NCBI GenBank assembly: GCA_014898415.1
Contig: RCTD01000003.1
Location: 2,480,001-2,544,000, forward strand
Direction of reading: 5' to 3'
Length of the DNA: 64,000 bases
Source: Stromatinia cepivora
Lineage: Eukaryota > Ascomycota > Leotiomycetes > Helotiales > Sclerotiniaceae
Part shown: positions 34,367-46,796 of the stretch, one piece after another
Layout of the letters: every line of letters starts with the position of its first letter
Position numbering within the stretch: position 1 is the stretch's first letter
Made by a program: the position numbers and the translations under genes
The notes under the pieces: generated by a model
What the model was told of the DNA's origin: nothing
What the model saw: the letters and a program-made list of their open reading frames with translations, nothing else
Databases searched by the model: none

Positions 34367-34532
34367 TGTTGGAAATGAGGCCATCGTAGGATTAGAATTG
34401 AGGTCACGTGAGCACAATGGCGTATAAACTATATTTGGGGATAACTTCAATTCTATTCCTATTAGAAATATAGATCCTTAATTCAACTTATATAGTTAGC
34501 AATATTACTACTTTCTGTATCAAAAGTTAATA
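34367..34532 (+). repeat. 5' LTR of copia D
   Basis: 166 bp, begins TGTTGGAAATGAGG. The primer site GATTATGAGATCTGGTTGTA follows at once and keeps ATGAG, the complement of CTCAT. Confidence 0.92.
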
Positions 34533-35039
34533 GATTATGAGATCTGGTTGTACAGTAATGATTAGAAAGCAAAACAAATTGAGAAAGGATTAGTATAATT
34601 AATAAGGATGAAATAGAGTGAAAATCAGAGTTTTCATATAATGTTATCGAGGTAGAGTTGAAATATGATAATATAATTTATAACTTATAATATTATAGGC
34701 CAAAGCGGAGAACAGTTTATATAATGTCGATATAGAATTATAATAGAAGTGAAGAGTAAGTTTGTATAGTTATAAGAAAATATACTATAATACAATTTTA
34801 CGAATTTTCTTATTGTTTTATTTTTATATTTCTTTATTATTTTGAATTTATTTGTTATATATTTTTTAAGATTGTTTTAAAAACTTGAAGATTATTTTCG
34901 ATATTTATTAAACAATAAGAAATCTTTATAATATCGGAATCAAATAATCCTTCGAAGTTTGATCAAAATAATTATAAATGATGATTCAGATAAACAAAGA
35001 TATAATTGAGAGGAAAAGAATGGTTTTATACAATTAATC

Positions 35040-36010
35040 AAATATTAAACGAATATATGTAGATTGTAGGATCCAATATAATATCTATTTATAAAATTAA
35101 TGGTTGTGTATGTTATAATATCGAGTTGAAATTGGAATATTTAAAGGATGAAGTGAATGTGTTATTATATATTTGTATAACATTTAATGATAATGATGAA
35201 ACCTTTATCGATGAATATTTAATAGTATATATATTCTGGAGATATTTTAAATCGAAATATACTAAAGTCAGTGTAATCATTATCAATATATATATAACGA
35301 TGATCCAGAATTTCAAATTTCAAATTGATATTTATTTTGATATAATTATTATTGAAGTTTGGGATAAACTGAAAGAATATAAAAGGAAATTAGGGGTTGC
35401 AAACGAAAATTGTTGATCAATATATTAAGATATTATTTTGTTTTTGGTTTTAATATATAATTTTCTAATCGATTATCAAAGAATAATAGATATATTAGAT
35501 ATACAAATCAATTTTAATATCAATAATAAAATCAAATATTTGTAGATTAAAGAACTTTGTTTTAAGGATAAATCAGAATGAGTATAAATTGTAAAAGAAT
35601 CTAAGTATACTTTTCAATATTAAGAATCAGATTTCGAGATCCCAAATAATGTTTACAATCTATATCAAAAGAAAGATCATTCTATATAAGATTATCTGTA
35701 TTTAATATAAACCAACAAACTTTTTTATAATTATTTTCATTATCAAAAAAGAAAAGGATTATCGAATCTGAAAAAGGTTTATTTCAATAAAAAAAACCAA
35801 ATACACTTTGTTAACAATATTTTTGAATCAGATTTCAATATTAAAGATATAATAAAGAAAGATTATAATTTGATAAAGGAGATCATTAATAAAACTTCTT
35901 TTAGTAAATGATATATTGATATAAATACTTCTTTATATATATTTGATTAATCTTTATTATTCAGATTAATAGATTTTATTATTAAACAAAGAATAAAGGT
36001 TGGTTAGAAA
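35040..36010 (+). pseudogene. gag of copia D
   Basis: The open stretch 35126-35416 (96 codons) reads E-Y-L-K-D-E, F-I-D-E-Y, V-Y-I-F-W-R-Y-F-K-S-K-Y-T-K-V, I-Q-N-F-K-F and V-W-D-K-L-K-E-Y-K-R-K-L-G-V-A-N-E, the longest legible Gag of the family. The zinc knuckle region near 35640-35700 is damaged. Confidence 0.75.
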
Positions 36011-38180
36011 ATGATATATTATTATTATTGGGGTTTAGCGGATATGATATACAAAAATGGTTTTAAGATATTATTTTCAAATATATTATATATACTAGGG
36101 CTAAAAGTAAATTTGCTGTCAAGAAAAAGGATCTGTAAAATAAGATTGCAAAGGGAATTCAATTCTCATTATATATATTTCAAGAAGGATAATAAAAAAA
36201 TCATTTATATTAGAATATAAAACGAAATATATATAAATTTATATATAATTAAAGAATATAAAAATACAGTTTTTTATTCAAGTATATATCAAAATGATTA
36301 GGAAAAAGGTTTTTCTTCAGAAATAATTGATAACACCAAAAGTATCGATAACGGATTAATATTTAAAAAGAAAAAGAGATATTTATTATAATATCAAAGA
36401 TTCAATCATTTAGATCCAAATAAGATTAAGAATCTATATAAAGTATTCAATATAATCAAATCAATAAAGATCCTAATTAAATTAAATATCTATAAAGTAT
36501 ATATATTCATCAAGATGATCAATTGTATTCTAAAGCAATTGAGTTTGTATAAATTAAAGAAACTTGAATTTATATATTTCGATATTATAGGATTATTCCC
36601 AAAATCGATTTAAGGGAATTATTATTTCATATTGATTATCAATAATTATATAAGAATAAATTGAATTATATAATTTAAACAAAAAAATAATATAATTCAA
36701 ATATTGAAAACTTAGAAAAAAAAAATGGAATTGATTATTGGAGAAAAGATTATTACAATCAAAATTGATAATGTATTGGAATTTCTATAAATTATTTATA
36801 AATAATTCTTAAATATATAATCCGAAGTTATAATAATTGTTTTCTTATATCAAAACGAATTTACAGAATAGAATATAAGGATTGTAAAAATAGATATAAA
36901 AGTAATACTAAAAGAAATTAGATTATTATTAAAATTTTGAAATGAAATTATAAAATATAATATTTATATTAAAAATTGTATTAATATTGATCCTAATATA
37001 AATAAAATAAATCAATTTTTTATAAAAGTTTTTATAAATATAATATCAGATATAAAAATATATAAAATTCAAAGAAGCAAATATTATATTTATATTAATT
37101 CCAAAACTATTCTGAAAAAGTAAAGATATAATAAATTACAGAATATTTCGAGAATCAATGTATTCCTAGAATATTCAAAAGTTATAAATAAATATATCAA
37201 AGTATATTTTTCAGAATTAAATTATATATTTTGATTAAGTGAAATAATTATAAATAAATCTTATTGAAAAAGAGATCTGGATCTTAAATTAAAAAATTGT
37301 GAATCAGATCTACAAAAAACAAAGAATATAGAATTAGATCGAAAACCTTGTAATAGATCGGTAACAAATAAAATATCTTCTTCATTTTCAATACCAAATA
37401 TAATATCTATATCATTTTCGTTTCAAATATTCTTTTCAATAGATATTATATCGAATTCAATGATTATACCAAGTATTTTAATTATCGAATTGAAATCAGG
37501 AAAATTAGATATATCAATACCAATATACAATAAAGATAAAAATAATAATATCTAGAAAACAAATCAAGAATCTTCTTTCAAAGATACTTCAAATATCGAA
37601 TCCATTATTCCAAAGGTTCCAATCCAAGAATTAACTTCTACAAATCCTGAATCTATACTGGAAGCAAAATTTAAGATCGTTTTAAATTTTATTGATAAAC
37701 CTATTTCAGTAGAATCAGAAAGCAAAGTAAATCTATAATCATTTAAGATTGAATAAAAGAATATAATAGATTTTAAAAACGAACCTTCAAAATATTTAAT
37801 ACGAAAACAGAAAAGAGATATAGAACAAGATCTTAAAGGAGAATAGGAAAATAAGATTATAAAGGTATTGATTATAATATCTATATAAACCAAAACTCAA
37901 GAAAATGTAGAATATATTATAATTACAATCCCAATTATTTATAAGATAGATCCTTATATCAAAGATAAAATTGTTTCAGATTTCATAATTTCATTAATAG
38001 ATATAGATAATATAGAAGATATAATATATCCGACCAAAGAAATTCTAGAAATCAAAATACCAAAAATTTATAAGGAAGTAATATCAGATCGAGAATACTT
38101 TAAGAAATGAAAGGAAACTATTTAAAAGGAAATTATATTTTTGGTTCAAAATAATATTTGAAAAGAATATATATTTTTTA
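36011..38180 (+). pseudogene. Protease and integrase of copia D
   Basis: The open stretch 36011-36220 carries I-L-Y-I-L-G-L-K-V-N-L-L-S-R-K-R-I-C, the protease C-terminal part. The integrase follows with many stops (for example near 36590 F-D-I-I-G-L-F-P-K-S-I). The antisense frame over the linker is 37564-37893. Confidence 0.7.
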
Positions 38181-39640
38181 AAAAAAATAATCTGGTTTCG
38201 ATAAAATGGATATTTACAATTAAGATTAAGAATAACAAAGTAGAACGATTCAAGACAAGATTAATGATTCGAGGGTTCAATCAAATACTAAGAAAAGATT
38301 ACAACGAAATGTTTGTATTAATAATAAAGCTAAATACATTCAGATTATTTCTAATTATCATTGCAAAGGAAAATTTAGAATACTTATATTTCGATATCAA
38401 AAACACTTTTACTGAATTATACTTGAAGGAAAAAATCTATTTCGAATTATCCCAAAATATCAAAGTCGAAAAGGGATATATATTACGAATCCTATGAAGT
38501 CTATATGATTTGAAACAAACTAAAAGAAACTGGAATTTACTATTAAAGAAAGAACTTTTAGATATAAACTTTATATAAAGTTTAATAAACCTATATCTAT
38601 ATATATTCAAAGACTATAATATAATATTATTGATATATATCGACGATATCGTTATTATATCATATATATCATCGTAAATCATTTAATTCGATGAAAAGCT
38701 ATCAATCCGTTTTAATATCAAGAATTTAAGGAAGATTAATAAGATTCTAAATATTAAAATCATTTGCAATAGAAAAATATATACATTAATTATAGATTAA
38801 AAAGAATATCTCGATATTATATTAATCAAATACAATATTACATATAAACAACATTAAACCAAGAAACTATCAATAATGGATTATACCTATCTTTGATCAA
38901 TAATTAATAACAATGAACTAACAAATATAAACAAATATCAACAACGAATAGAAAATATAATTCATTCAATAATATACACTCGATCAGATATAACATTCTC
39001 AATTGAAAGACTTTCACAATTTATGGTAAAACCAACAAAACATCATATTATAGCTCTAAAGAATCTGATATGATATCTACGATCAATAATCAAATAGAAA
39101 CTATAATTCGGACTAAAAAGAATACAATCTGATATCTATAAGGAATACAATATATCTGACAATACAATAAAGGTATATACAGATATAGATTGGACTAATG
39201 ATAAATATAATCGAAAAAGTGTTTCAGAGAGAGTTGTGATATTCTATGGAGGTTTTATATTATAGATTAACAAAAAACAAGTATTTGTGGCTATCTTTAA
39301 TGTAGAATCAGAATATATTACGATAACAATATTCATCAAACAAGGAAGATGGATTGTATAAATATTCAAGGATTTATTTAGATCAAGTTATATTGAAAAG
39401 AACAAAGATATAGTTCAAATACTTAATAATAATTAAAATGCTTTAACTTTAACCAAGAATCTATATTTGTACAAACGATCCAAATATATAAATATCAATT
39501 ATTATTTCATCAAGGATTTGATAGAAAAGGAGAAAATCGCTATTAGTTATATTAATATATATAATATAATCGTTAACGGAATAACAAAGCCTTGTATAAG
39601 AATTGTTTTCGAAAAGTTCAAAAAAATGTTAAGATTAATA
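38181..39640 (+). pseudogene. Reverse transcriptase and RNase H of copia D
   Basis: The open stretch 38264-38497 reads R-G-F-N-Q, A-K-E-N-L-E-Y-L-Y-F-D-I-K-N-T-F-T-E-L-Y-L-K. The active site Y-I-D-D is intact at 38636-38647. RNase H continues to about 39640 with the family end (I-L-R-L-I-T). Stops replace several Trp and Gln codons. Confidence 0.8.
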
Positions 39641-39678
39641 ACCTAAAAAAATCGAATAGGATATCCTCAATAAAGGAA

Positions 39679-39844
39679 TATTGAAAATGAAATCATCATA
39701 GAATTAGAATTGAAATCATATAAGCATAATAATGTATAAACTATATTTAGAGATAACTTCAATTCTATTCCTACTAGAAATATAAATCCTTAATTCAACC
39801 TATATAATCAGCAATACTATTACTTCCTGCACCAAAAGTTAACA
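39679..39844 (+). repeat. 3' LTR of copia D
   Basis: 166 bp, begins TATTGAAAATG and ends TTAACA. It differs from its 5' partner only by transitions as far as I compared. Confidence 0.92.
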
Positions 39845-39849
39845 GAAAT

Positions 39850-41244
39850 GTCTATATTGGTATATCATTTATTAAAGGAAATCTTATTAATAATCTCCTT
39901 CATTAAATTGTAATCTTCCTTTATTATATCCTCAATATCGAAATCTAATTTAAAGATATTGTTAGTAAAATATACTTAATCTTTCTTGTTGAAATAGATC
40001 TTCTTCGAATTCGATAATCCTTTTCTTTTTTGATAATAAAGATAATTATAAAGGAATTTATTGATTTATATTAAATACAGACAATTTTATATATAATAAC
40101 CTTCCTTTTGATACAAATCACAAACATTATTTAGGATCTCAAAATCTGATTCTTAACATCGAAAAATATACCTAAATCTTTTCACAACTTATATTCGTTT
40201 TGATCTATCCTTAAAACGAAATTCTTTAATTTATAAATACTTGATTTTATTATCGATATTAAGGTTGATTTGGATATCTAATATATCCACTACTCCTTGA
40301 TAATTGATTAAAAGATTATATATTAAAATCAAAAACAAAATAGTATTTTGATATATTGATCAATAACTTTTATTTACAATCTCTAATTTCCTTTTATATT
40401 TTTTCAATTTATCCCAAATTTCGATAATAGTTATATCAGAATAGATATCGGATTGAAATTTGAAGTTCTGGATTATCATTATATATATATTAATTATGAT
40501 TACACTGACTCTAGTATATTTCGATTTAAAGTATCTCCAGAATATATATACTATTGAATATTCATCGATAAAAACTTCATCGTTATCATTAAATGTTATA
40601 TAAATATACAATAACATATTCGCTTTGTTCTTTAAATATTCCGATTTCAACTCGATATTATAATATATACAACCATTGATCTTATAAGCAGATACTATAA
40701 TAAGTCCTGTAATCTATATATATTCGTCTAATATTTGATCAATTATATAAAACTATCCTTTCCCTTTCAATTATATTTTTGTTTGTTTAAACTATCGTTT
40801 ATAATTATTTTAATCGAACTTCGAAGGATTATTTGATTCCGATATTATGAAAATTTCTTATTGTTTGATAAATATCGAAGATAATCTTCAGGTTTTTTAA
40901 AACAATCTTAAAAAGTATACAATAAATAAATTCAGAATAATAAAGAAATATAAAAATAAAATAATAAGAAAATTTATAAAATCATATTATAATATATTTT
41001 CTTATAATTATACAAACTTGTTCTTCGCCTCTACTATAATTCTATATCAGCATTATACAGATTGCTCTTCATTTTAGCCTGTAATATTATAAGTTATAAA
41101 CTATATTATTGTATTTCAATTCTATTTCGATAATATTATATAAAAACTCTAATTTTCATTTTGTTTCATCTTTACTAATTATACTAATCCTTTCTCGATT
41201 TGCTTTGTTTTCTAATTACTATTATACAATCGAATCTTATAACT
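39850..41244 (-). pseudogene. Protease start and gag of copia C
   Basis: This is the 5' part of C on the far side of D. The open stretch 40360-40650 is Gag (S-E-Y-L-K-N-K-A-N ... K-S-K-Y-T-R-V ... I-W-D-K-L-K-K-Y), collinear with D and A. The primer site lies at 41225-41244. Confidence 0.78.
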
Positions 41245-41410
41245 TGTTAACTTTTTGATATAAAAATAATAATATTATTGATTATATAGATTGAACTAAG
41301 GATCTATAATTCTAATAGAAATAGAATTGAAATTATCCCCAAATATAATCTATACACCATTATGATCACATAACCTCAATTCTAATCCTATGATGGCCTC
41401 ATTTCCAACA
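41245..41410 (-). repeat. 5' LTR of copia C
   Basis: 166 bp, minus-strand start TGTTGGAAATGAGGCCATC, among the least changed starts of the family here. Confidence 0.9.
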
Positions 41411-41415
41411 TATTA

Positions 41416-42388
41416 CTATATAAAAGAATAATTTATAAATACTTTTTCTGAATATCTATTATCTATTAGATTGATTATATTAAATAGGAAAGAGTATATT
41501 GAGAATATTGTGATTTGAATGAATAAAGATTTGTTATTTATAAAATTGAATTATAATGATTTTTTATTATATATTATATCTATACTATATCCCTTGATTA
41601 CCTTTACAAATGATTATTTATAAAATTTAAACTTTTTTTTATCCCTTAAATATTGAAATAAATATTATACTATTTGAAAATGTATTTGATATATTATCGG
41701 AAAATACAAATGATTTGTTTTCGATGAAGTTTTGGAAAGTATTCAATCATTGATAATTACTATTCTAATAGCTTTCTTTTTGATATATTTCGCGATCAAC
41801 GAAATTAGAAATTAGAAAACCGATCTTATTGATATCATATTATCTATCCTTTTTATTAATAATTATTATATAATACCAGGTTATTAGTTTATTAATATTA
41901 TTATTGATATTTATTATATTGATATATAGTACTTTATATTATTGATTTATATCCATTTGCCTTTTATATAATATCTATTTATTTTTTCGTTTTACAATTA
42001 TAAATTCTATAATCAAATTGTTTACAAAAATAATAAAAACTTTGGATATATTTTTATTCCTTTTATATTTTAATATTAGCTTTATAGATTAAATATTATA
42101 ATGATTATTATTTTAACAATTCTGATTCTATATCTAGAACTTTTTTTACCATTCTTCAAAATCTATAAAGTTATATAGATTCGAATTGTTTTTTATTAAT
42201 AATTTCAATTTATTGATGATCTTTTATTTCATTATTATTATTATTTCTTTAGAAGTTTTATTGTTAAAAACAGATATCTATTATTAATTATCAGAAAAAT
42301 ATTAAATATTTTATATAATACAAAAATCTATTCTAAATTAGATATTATTATAATCTTCAATAAATTTTGTATTGTAGAAAATAATAAA
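41416..42388 (-). pseudogene. gag of gypsy M with zinc knuckle
   Basis: Minus strand at about 42190-41990: an F-E-x-W-like segment, E-S-E-L-L-K, then Y-Y-F-C-K-Q-F-D-Y-R-I-Y-N-C. This has CCHC spacing (C-x2-C-x4-H-x4-C) with the first Cys and the His changed to Tyr by single transitions. It is the 5'-most legible piece of M. The N-terminal Gag is cut by the second H copy at 42389. Confidence 0.6.
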
Positions 42389-42615
42389 TGTCACGAATCG
42401 TGAACCACAGGAGGTTAATCACGTGATACCTCTTATCTCCCTTACCAATTGGTGAGCTGATCGTCTATATATATATATAATCTTATAATTTATAAATAAA
42501 TATTTATATATATATATATCTAATTACTTTTTATAAATTATAATTCTTCAATTATAGATTCTAAGGAATATAATTGATCTTGTTTATTCAGCTTTATTAC
42601 AATTTTTGTATATTA
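42389..42615 (+). repeat. 5' LTR of H2 (first 227 bp)
   Basis: The LTR runs to the insertion point of G. The last two bases follow at 44984-44985 after the duplicated TATTA. Confidence 0.8.
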
Positions 42616-42778
42616 TGTTAACAAGTCATATTGAGTGGGTGGAAAAGCCTTATTATTCTAAGGTTATCTGGCTAGAAGCTATTATACAGATTGTGTGATT
42701 CGGTAGAATCACGTGCAGGCTAATCCCATTATAGTATAGTCCTATGCTTAGATGTATAGTATAATCCAAAATCCAATA
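42616..42778 (-). repeat. 3' LTR of element G
   Basis: 163 bp. Minus-strand start TATTGGATTTTGG, end AACA. The terminal bases TGTTGG and AACA are shared with the copia A-E LTRs, the rest is not. Confidence 0.9.
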
Positions 42779-43189
42779 TTCTTTTAGGAGTATAATATAT
42801 ATAAAAGCAGAGAGGGCTAAACTATAAATATTATAATTGATTTAAATCGAATTGAGCAATGTTAGCTTGAAAATAGAAAGCCAATAATGTTGAATGATCA
42901 TTCCTTTATTAGATCTTTTAAGATCCAAAATCTAACAAGATTTGAATAGAATAATCGCTTTATAATAGTATAATAATCTTTAAAGAATAATCAATATCTC
43001 TTTTTTCATAATAAAAATTAAAGGAAATCCATCTCTTCTGTTCTCAATCCTTCAATTGTATTAAATTAGAGCCTTCAGCCCTATATTACAGTATAAACGC
43101 TTTTCTTTAATAGAATAGTATATTCTATAGAGTTATATTTATAATTCTTCCTTTTATAGTAAAAGTATAATTAGTTATCAGTTAGGATG

Positions 43190-43395
43190 ATTGATAGGCT
43201 ATTAGCTAATAGCTTTTGCTTCAGGGAATCATTATATCTATCGATCTTTAATATTATACTTATCTAGGTATTAATAATCTCTATATATTAATTAATAAGC
43301 TGCTACCGGTTCCAGAAAGTTATGGTATTTGTCGACCTCTAATACTACACTTGATTAGGTATCTAATGATCTTTATATATTATATAGCGGAGTTT
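43190..43395 (-). repeat. Two 92-bp tandem units in element G
   Basis: The word AATAATCTCTATAT (43273) recurs as AATGATCTTTATAT (43365), 92 bp apart, with similar sequence between. Element F has three units. Confidence 0.7.
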
Positions 43396-43418
43396 AATGA
43401 ATACACGTTTTTCTATTA

Positions 43419-43694
43419 TTAATATAATCGTTTACTCCTCCCAATATATTGCCCTGTATATCTTCCGGTATACAATCTCCTCCTCTGATTCCACCTCCGG
43501 CTCCTCCTGTAATCGCCTCCGGTTCCATCTCCAGCTCCCTTACCAGGGATACTCTCTTTCTCCCCTACAATCATCAATATAATTATCATTGTAAATGTTG
43601 AATATAAAGATATAACAAAATAATATTGATTTAAAGGTAAGAATAAAATGATATTGAAATGATACACAATAAACAATATATCAAAAGATAACAA
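43419..43694 (-). CDS. Small Arg/Gly-rich ORF of element G
   Basis: 91 codons in the element's own transcription sense. The N-terminal half is hydrophobic (F-L-P-L-N then I-I-I-L-M-I-V), then G-E-K-E-S-I-P-G-K-G-A-G-D-G-T-G-G-D, then R-R-S-R-R-W-N-Q-R-R-R and three T-G/I-G repeats ending S-K-R-L-Y. The Arg/Gly half lies on a GC-rich patch (43440-43570). The same protein segment is readable in F (48974-49147). The Arg/Gly half could bind nucleic acid, possibly as a Gag remnant, but I do not recognise the family. Confidence 0.45.
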   Translation of the reverse strand: MLSFDILFIVYHFNIILFLPLNQYYFVISLYSTFTMIIILMIVGEKESIPGKGAGDGTGGDYRRSRRWNQRRRLYTGRYTGQYIGRSKRLY

Positions 43695-43879
43695 AATTGA
43701 TGATTGTAACTATAAAAAGAAGAACAAAATAATAATATAGAAAAATGATGATCAAGGAAAGAATTGGATGTTAATAAAGAATCCTCAAAAAGAATATAAA
43801 AAATATTTCTCCAAAATGGAAGTGTTATTCCTTAAAACAAAAACAATAATATCTCTCCAATACAAATGCAATAAATTCC

Positions 43880-44115
43880 AAGGATACTATAGATATCGAA
43901 TTCATCATTCTAAAGATTCCAATTTAAGAATCAACTTTTGTAAATCCTGAATCTATATCAAGAGCAAAATTTAAGATTGTTTTAAATTTTATTGATAAAT
44001 TTATTTCAGTAAAATCAAAAAGCGAAGTAAATTTATAATCATTTAAAATTGAACAAAAGGATGCAATGGATTTTGAAAACGAATTCTTAAAATATCTAAA
44101 ACGAAAACAAATATA
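43880..44115 (+). repeat. Copy of the copia A-E linker fragment in element G
   Basis: About 235 bp match the linker of D (37590-37810) on the plus strand, including AAAATTTAAGAT of the palindrome and the following K-F-K-I codons. Relative to G's own direction this is antisense to copia pol. F carries the same fragment in the same relative orientation. Confidence 0.75.
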
Positions 44116-44790
44116 AATTTTATAGTTCTCTCAAAAACTATATTAGAAATATAATCTCCAATATTTCTATTAGGTTTTCTATAGGGAATTTATCAATTGT
44201 GTAAGGATCGAAGGTATTCGAGGAACGGGAATATTTGAATCTTGTTTTGGAAAGGTTTCGAAAAACTTACTTTGCTTCGCAAAGTGTTTATTTCTTATCG
44301 TTATTATCGATATAAAGCAAAAAAGTTTCCAAAAGAGAAAAGAAGATATTAAAGGAATCGATTGATTTTCGAATTATCAGAAAAAAGAGTATAAAAAGAT
44401 AGTATCTTCTATTTGAATAATTTCTAAAGCAGGCTCTCCTGTATTAACTGTATTATTGGGATTCAATTCTGTCAATATATTTAATATAGCAAGCTTCTCC
44501 ATTTGTCCGTTGAATAATCTATGATTTTACTCAATCCTATTCTGCAAACATATTTAATATAGTGGGCTCCCCTGCTTGCCTATTGTACAAACTATTCTTT
44601 ACTTTGTTGGTTGTATTTAGTATAACAGACTTCCCTGTTTAATTGTATCGACCTTGTTCGTCTATTTTGCCGATGTATTTAGTATAGCAGACTTCCCTGC
44701 TCAACTATATCGACCTTACTCATCTACTCTACCGGATCTATCAAGGATTTAATCTTTCATTCTAGAAGATTAACCCTAAATTATATAATA

Positions 44791-44815
44791 ATATATAAAA
44801 CCCGGACTCATAATC
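44791..44815 (-). other. Primer-binding site of element G
   Basis: The plus strand AAAACCCGGACTCATAATC ends directly at the LTR. It is the anticodon-arm sequence of a Met tRNA (CTCATAA), with one C-to-T relative to CCGGGCTCATAACC deduced from F. Confidence 0.7.
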
Positions 44816-44978
44816 TATTAATAAATTATATTGAATGGATAAAAAAACTTTATTATTTTAAGATTATCTGACTAGAAACTATTATACAGATTATATAATT
44901 CAGTAGAATCACATACAGGCTAATCCCATTATAGTATAGTCCCATGCTTAGATGTACGGTATGATCCAAAATCCAACA
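44816..44978 (-). repeat. 5' LTR of element G
   Basis: 163 bp, minus-strand start TGTTGGATTTTGGATC at 44978. Confidence 0.9.
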
Positions 44979-44985
44979 TATTATA

Positions 44986-46795
44986 TTATTTACAATTCAT
45001 TACAAATATTTGACCATTTAATAACTTTTTAAATAATACTTTACTTTAATAATACCTTTTTAAATAAATCTTTATAAATATTTTATTCAAAAAAATAGAT
45101 CTATTTCGATTTAATTAATAAAGATATAAATCTTTTTAGAAATATATTATTATTTTCATAATATAATGAACTTCATTTTCTATATATCCTGAACTTTCGA
45201 AAACCTATTTTGAGAAGCTTTTTCTTTTTCCTTGATTATTTCAATAACTTTTCGAAAAGAATATAGATATAGATTTTGATAATATTATTATTAGAAAAAA
45301 GAAGATTGGTAAAAAGAAGATTCTAATATATGAAATCGATATTTTTAATAATTCAATTGCTTTTTTTGATTTATTATTATAATTATAAGATCTTTATATA
45401 ATAATTATAAATTTGAGAAAAAAGAATCGATAATTGAAAGTTATAATAACAACAAATTTTATAATAATGTAATTTTCTTTTGAATCCTAAATAATATCAA
45501 TATAGATATCCAGATCAATAATAATATTTAGGATTCTCTTTATTTTTTTAATTAAGAATCAAAGATCTTTATTTAAATAAATTAAAAGATCCCAAAATTA
45601 AAAAAGAAAACTTTGATTAAACGATTTGATCATTCAAAATTCTTTAATAGTTCTTTTTCCTTTTCAGAAAATGATAATCTATATAATAATTAGGATTCCC
45701 TTTATTTAAAAAACCAATCTAATCGATCAAAATCATACTTTTATATTAATTACAATTTATATCGAAATATATATATACCAAAACCTACAAATCTTATTAT
45801 TAAATTTAATAATGGTATTAAGTTTAAAACTAATTTATAGTAATTATGAATTATGGAATGATTTGAACTGTATATTTTATTTTTTAAAAATAAAATGCAA
45901 TATTGTATATATATAATCGATTAAATAGAATCGAAAGTATAAATATATTATTATACTCTTTATATATGAATATTCTGATTCATTATATTCGAATTGATCG
46001 AATAACTTATAATAATCTATTAAAACCCAATTGAAATTAATTATATTTGCTTTCAATACAAGATATAGATTATATTTAATATAATTCGATATAGTAATTT
46101 CCTAGAATGATATAGAAAATTCAAATTATTTATTATTTAAATAAAGATCATTAATGATAAAATTTTATTCAAAGATCTCGAATAAAAGATTTCTGATTTT
46201 ATTTTGTAAATGATAATAATATTTATTAAGGATTACAAGATTATAAAAGAATTTATGAATATATTTATTAAAATAGATTAAAATGAAATTTCATTATAAA
46301 AACGAAATCGATATTGTATTGAACGAATTACCTTTGTAATTATTTGCAAATCAATAATTACTATGAGTCCTTTACAATTCTTTCAGAGTTTTAACAATTT
46401 CAATTTTGGAATCTCTATATTCCCGAAACCATTTTCATTTTGGAATACTTTTTCTAGATATATAAATTTTATTACATTTAATAATTATTCGAATTTCAAA
46501 TATTTATTACTTTTTCCTTTTTTTTAGAGCAATATATATATTAATGCTTTGTATTAATAACTTTAATAAAATCGAGATAATAGAAAAAAAATAGAAGAAT
46601 TCGAAGAATATGAAGATACTAAAGAGAATTCTAGTTCAGAAGTTATAATTGAAGTTATATAAAATATTTATCTAAAAAAGAAGAAACATTTAAAACCAAA
46701 CATTTAGATTCTATTTTTATTTTAAATATTATATAGAATATAAGATTTCTTAATTTGATAAAACTTATAGAAAGAGAAGTACTTATTCTTTTTTA
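44986..46795 (+). pseudogene. gag region of H2
   Basis: Collinear with 16050-17840 of H, with transitions only in most places. No long open frame. Confidence 0.65.
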
Positions 46796-46796
46796 T

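Larger units (their letters stand above)
34367..39844 (+). mobile_element. Ty1/copia retrotransposon D, complete, nested in C (TSD GAAAT)
   Basis: 5478 bp on the plus strand inside the minus-strand element C. GAAAT is at 34362-34366 and 39845-39849. It is the same subfamily as B (marker GAAATATA). It must be younger than C, which shows that this subfamily moved after C had inserted. Confidence 0.94.
30449..41410 (-). mobile_element. Ty1/copia retrotransposon C, complete but split by copia D (TSD TATTA)
   Basis: The LTRs lie at 30449-30615 and 41245-41410, with TATTA on both sides. Without D and its duplicated GAAAT the length is 5479 bp, equal to its sisters. D is inserted in the protease coding region, and homology to B continues on the far side at 39845. 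C carries the marker GAATTATA, like A and E. Confidence 0.93.
8442..42388 (-). mobile_element. Ty3/gypsy retrotransposon M, oldest layer, split by insertions
   Basis: Pieces on the minus strand, from the 5' side, are: gag with zinc knuckle (41416-42388), short pieces at 30231-30448 and 29993-30055, protease/RT (22725-24501), RNase H (15253-15762) and integrase (8896-9770 and 8442-8603). Removing the insertions joins protein domains in the right order, and clean 5-bp TSDs flank most of the insertions. M ends at 8441 against element I1 and at 42388 against the second H copy, so neither LTR is seen. All frames carry many stops. Confidence 0.75.
42616..44978 (-). mobile_element. Non-autonomous copia-like LTR element G (TSD TATTA)
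   Basis: 2363 bp with 163-bp LTRs (TGTTGGATTTTGGATCATAC ... AACA), TATTA at 42611-42615 and 44979-44983. The interior holds no RT or integrase. It carries a primer site like that of F, a purine-rich coding patch, two 92-bp tandem units, and about 240 bp homologous to the copia A-E linker. F (47629-50038) is a second copy. It presumably used the enzymes of a copia relative. Confidence 0.9.
42389..46796 (+). mobile_element. Second copy of chromovirus H (H2), 5' part only, split by element G
   Basis: It begins with the H LTR (TGTCACGAATCGTGAACCAC). The LTR is shorter than in H, lacking about 53 bp. Element G splits it two bases before its end. Homology to H 16050-17840 resumes at 44986 and stops near 46795, so only LTR and gag remain. 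The missing 3' part was lost by deletion, or the end was cut by whatever starts at 46797. Confidence 0.8.

Noticed and set aside
43397..43582. 61-codon plus-strand frame rich in Ser
   Set aside because: It is the reverse of the Arg/Gly-rich ORF of element G, which is conserved in F in the other direction.
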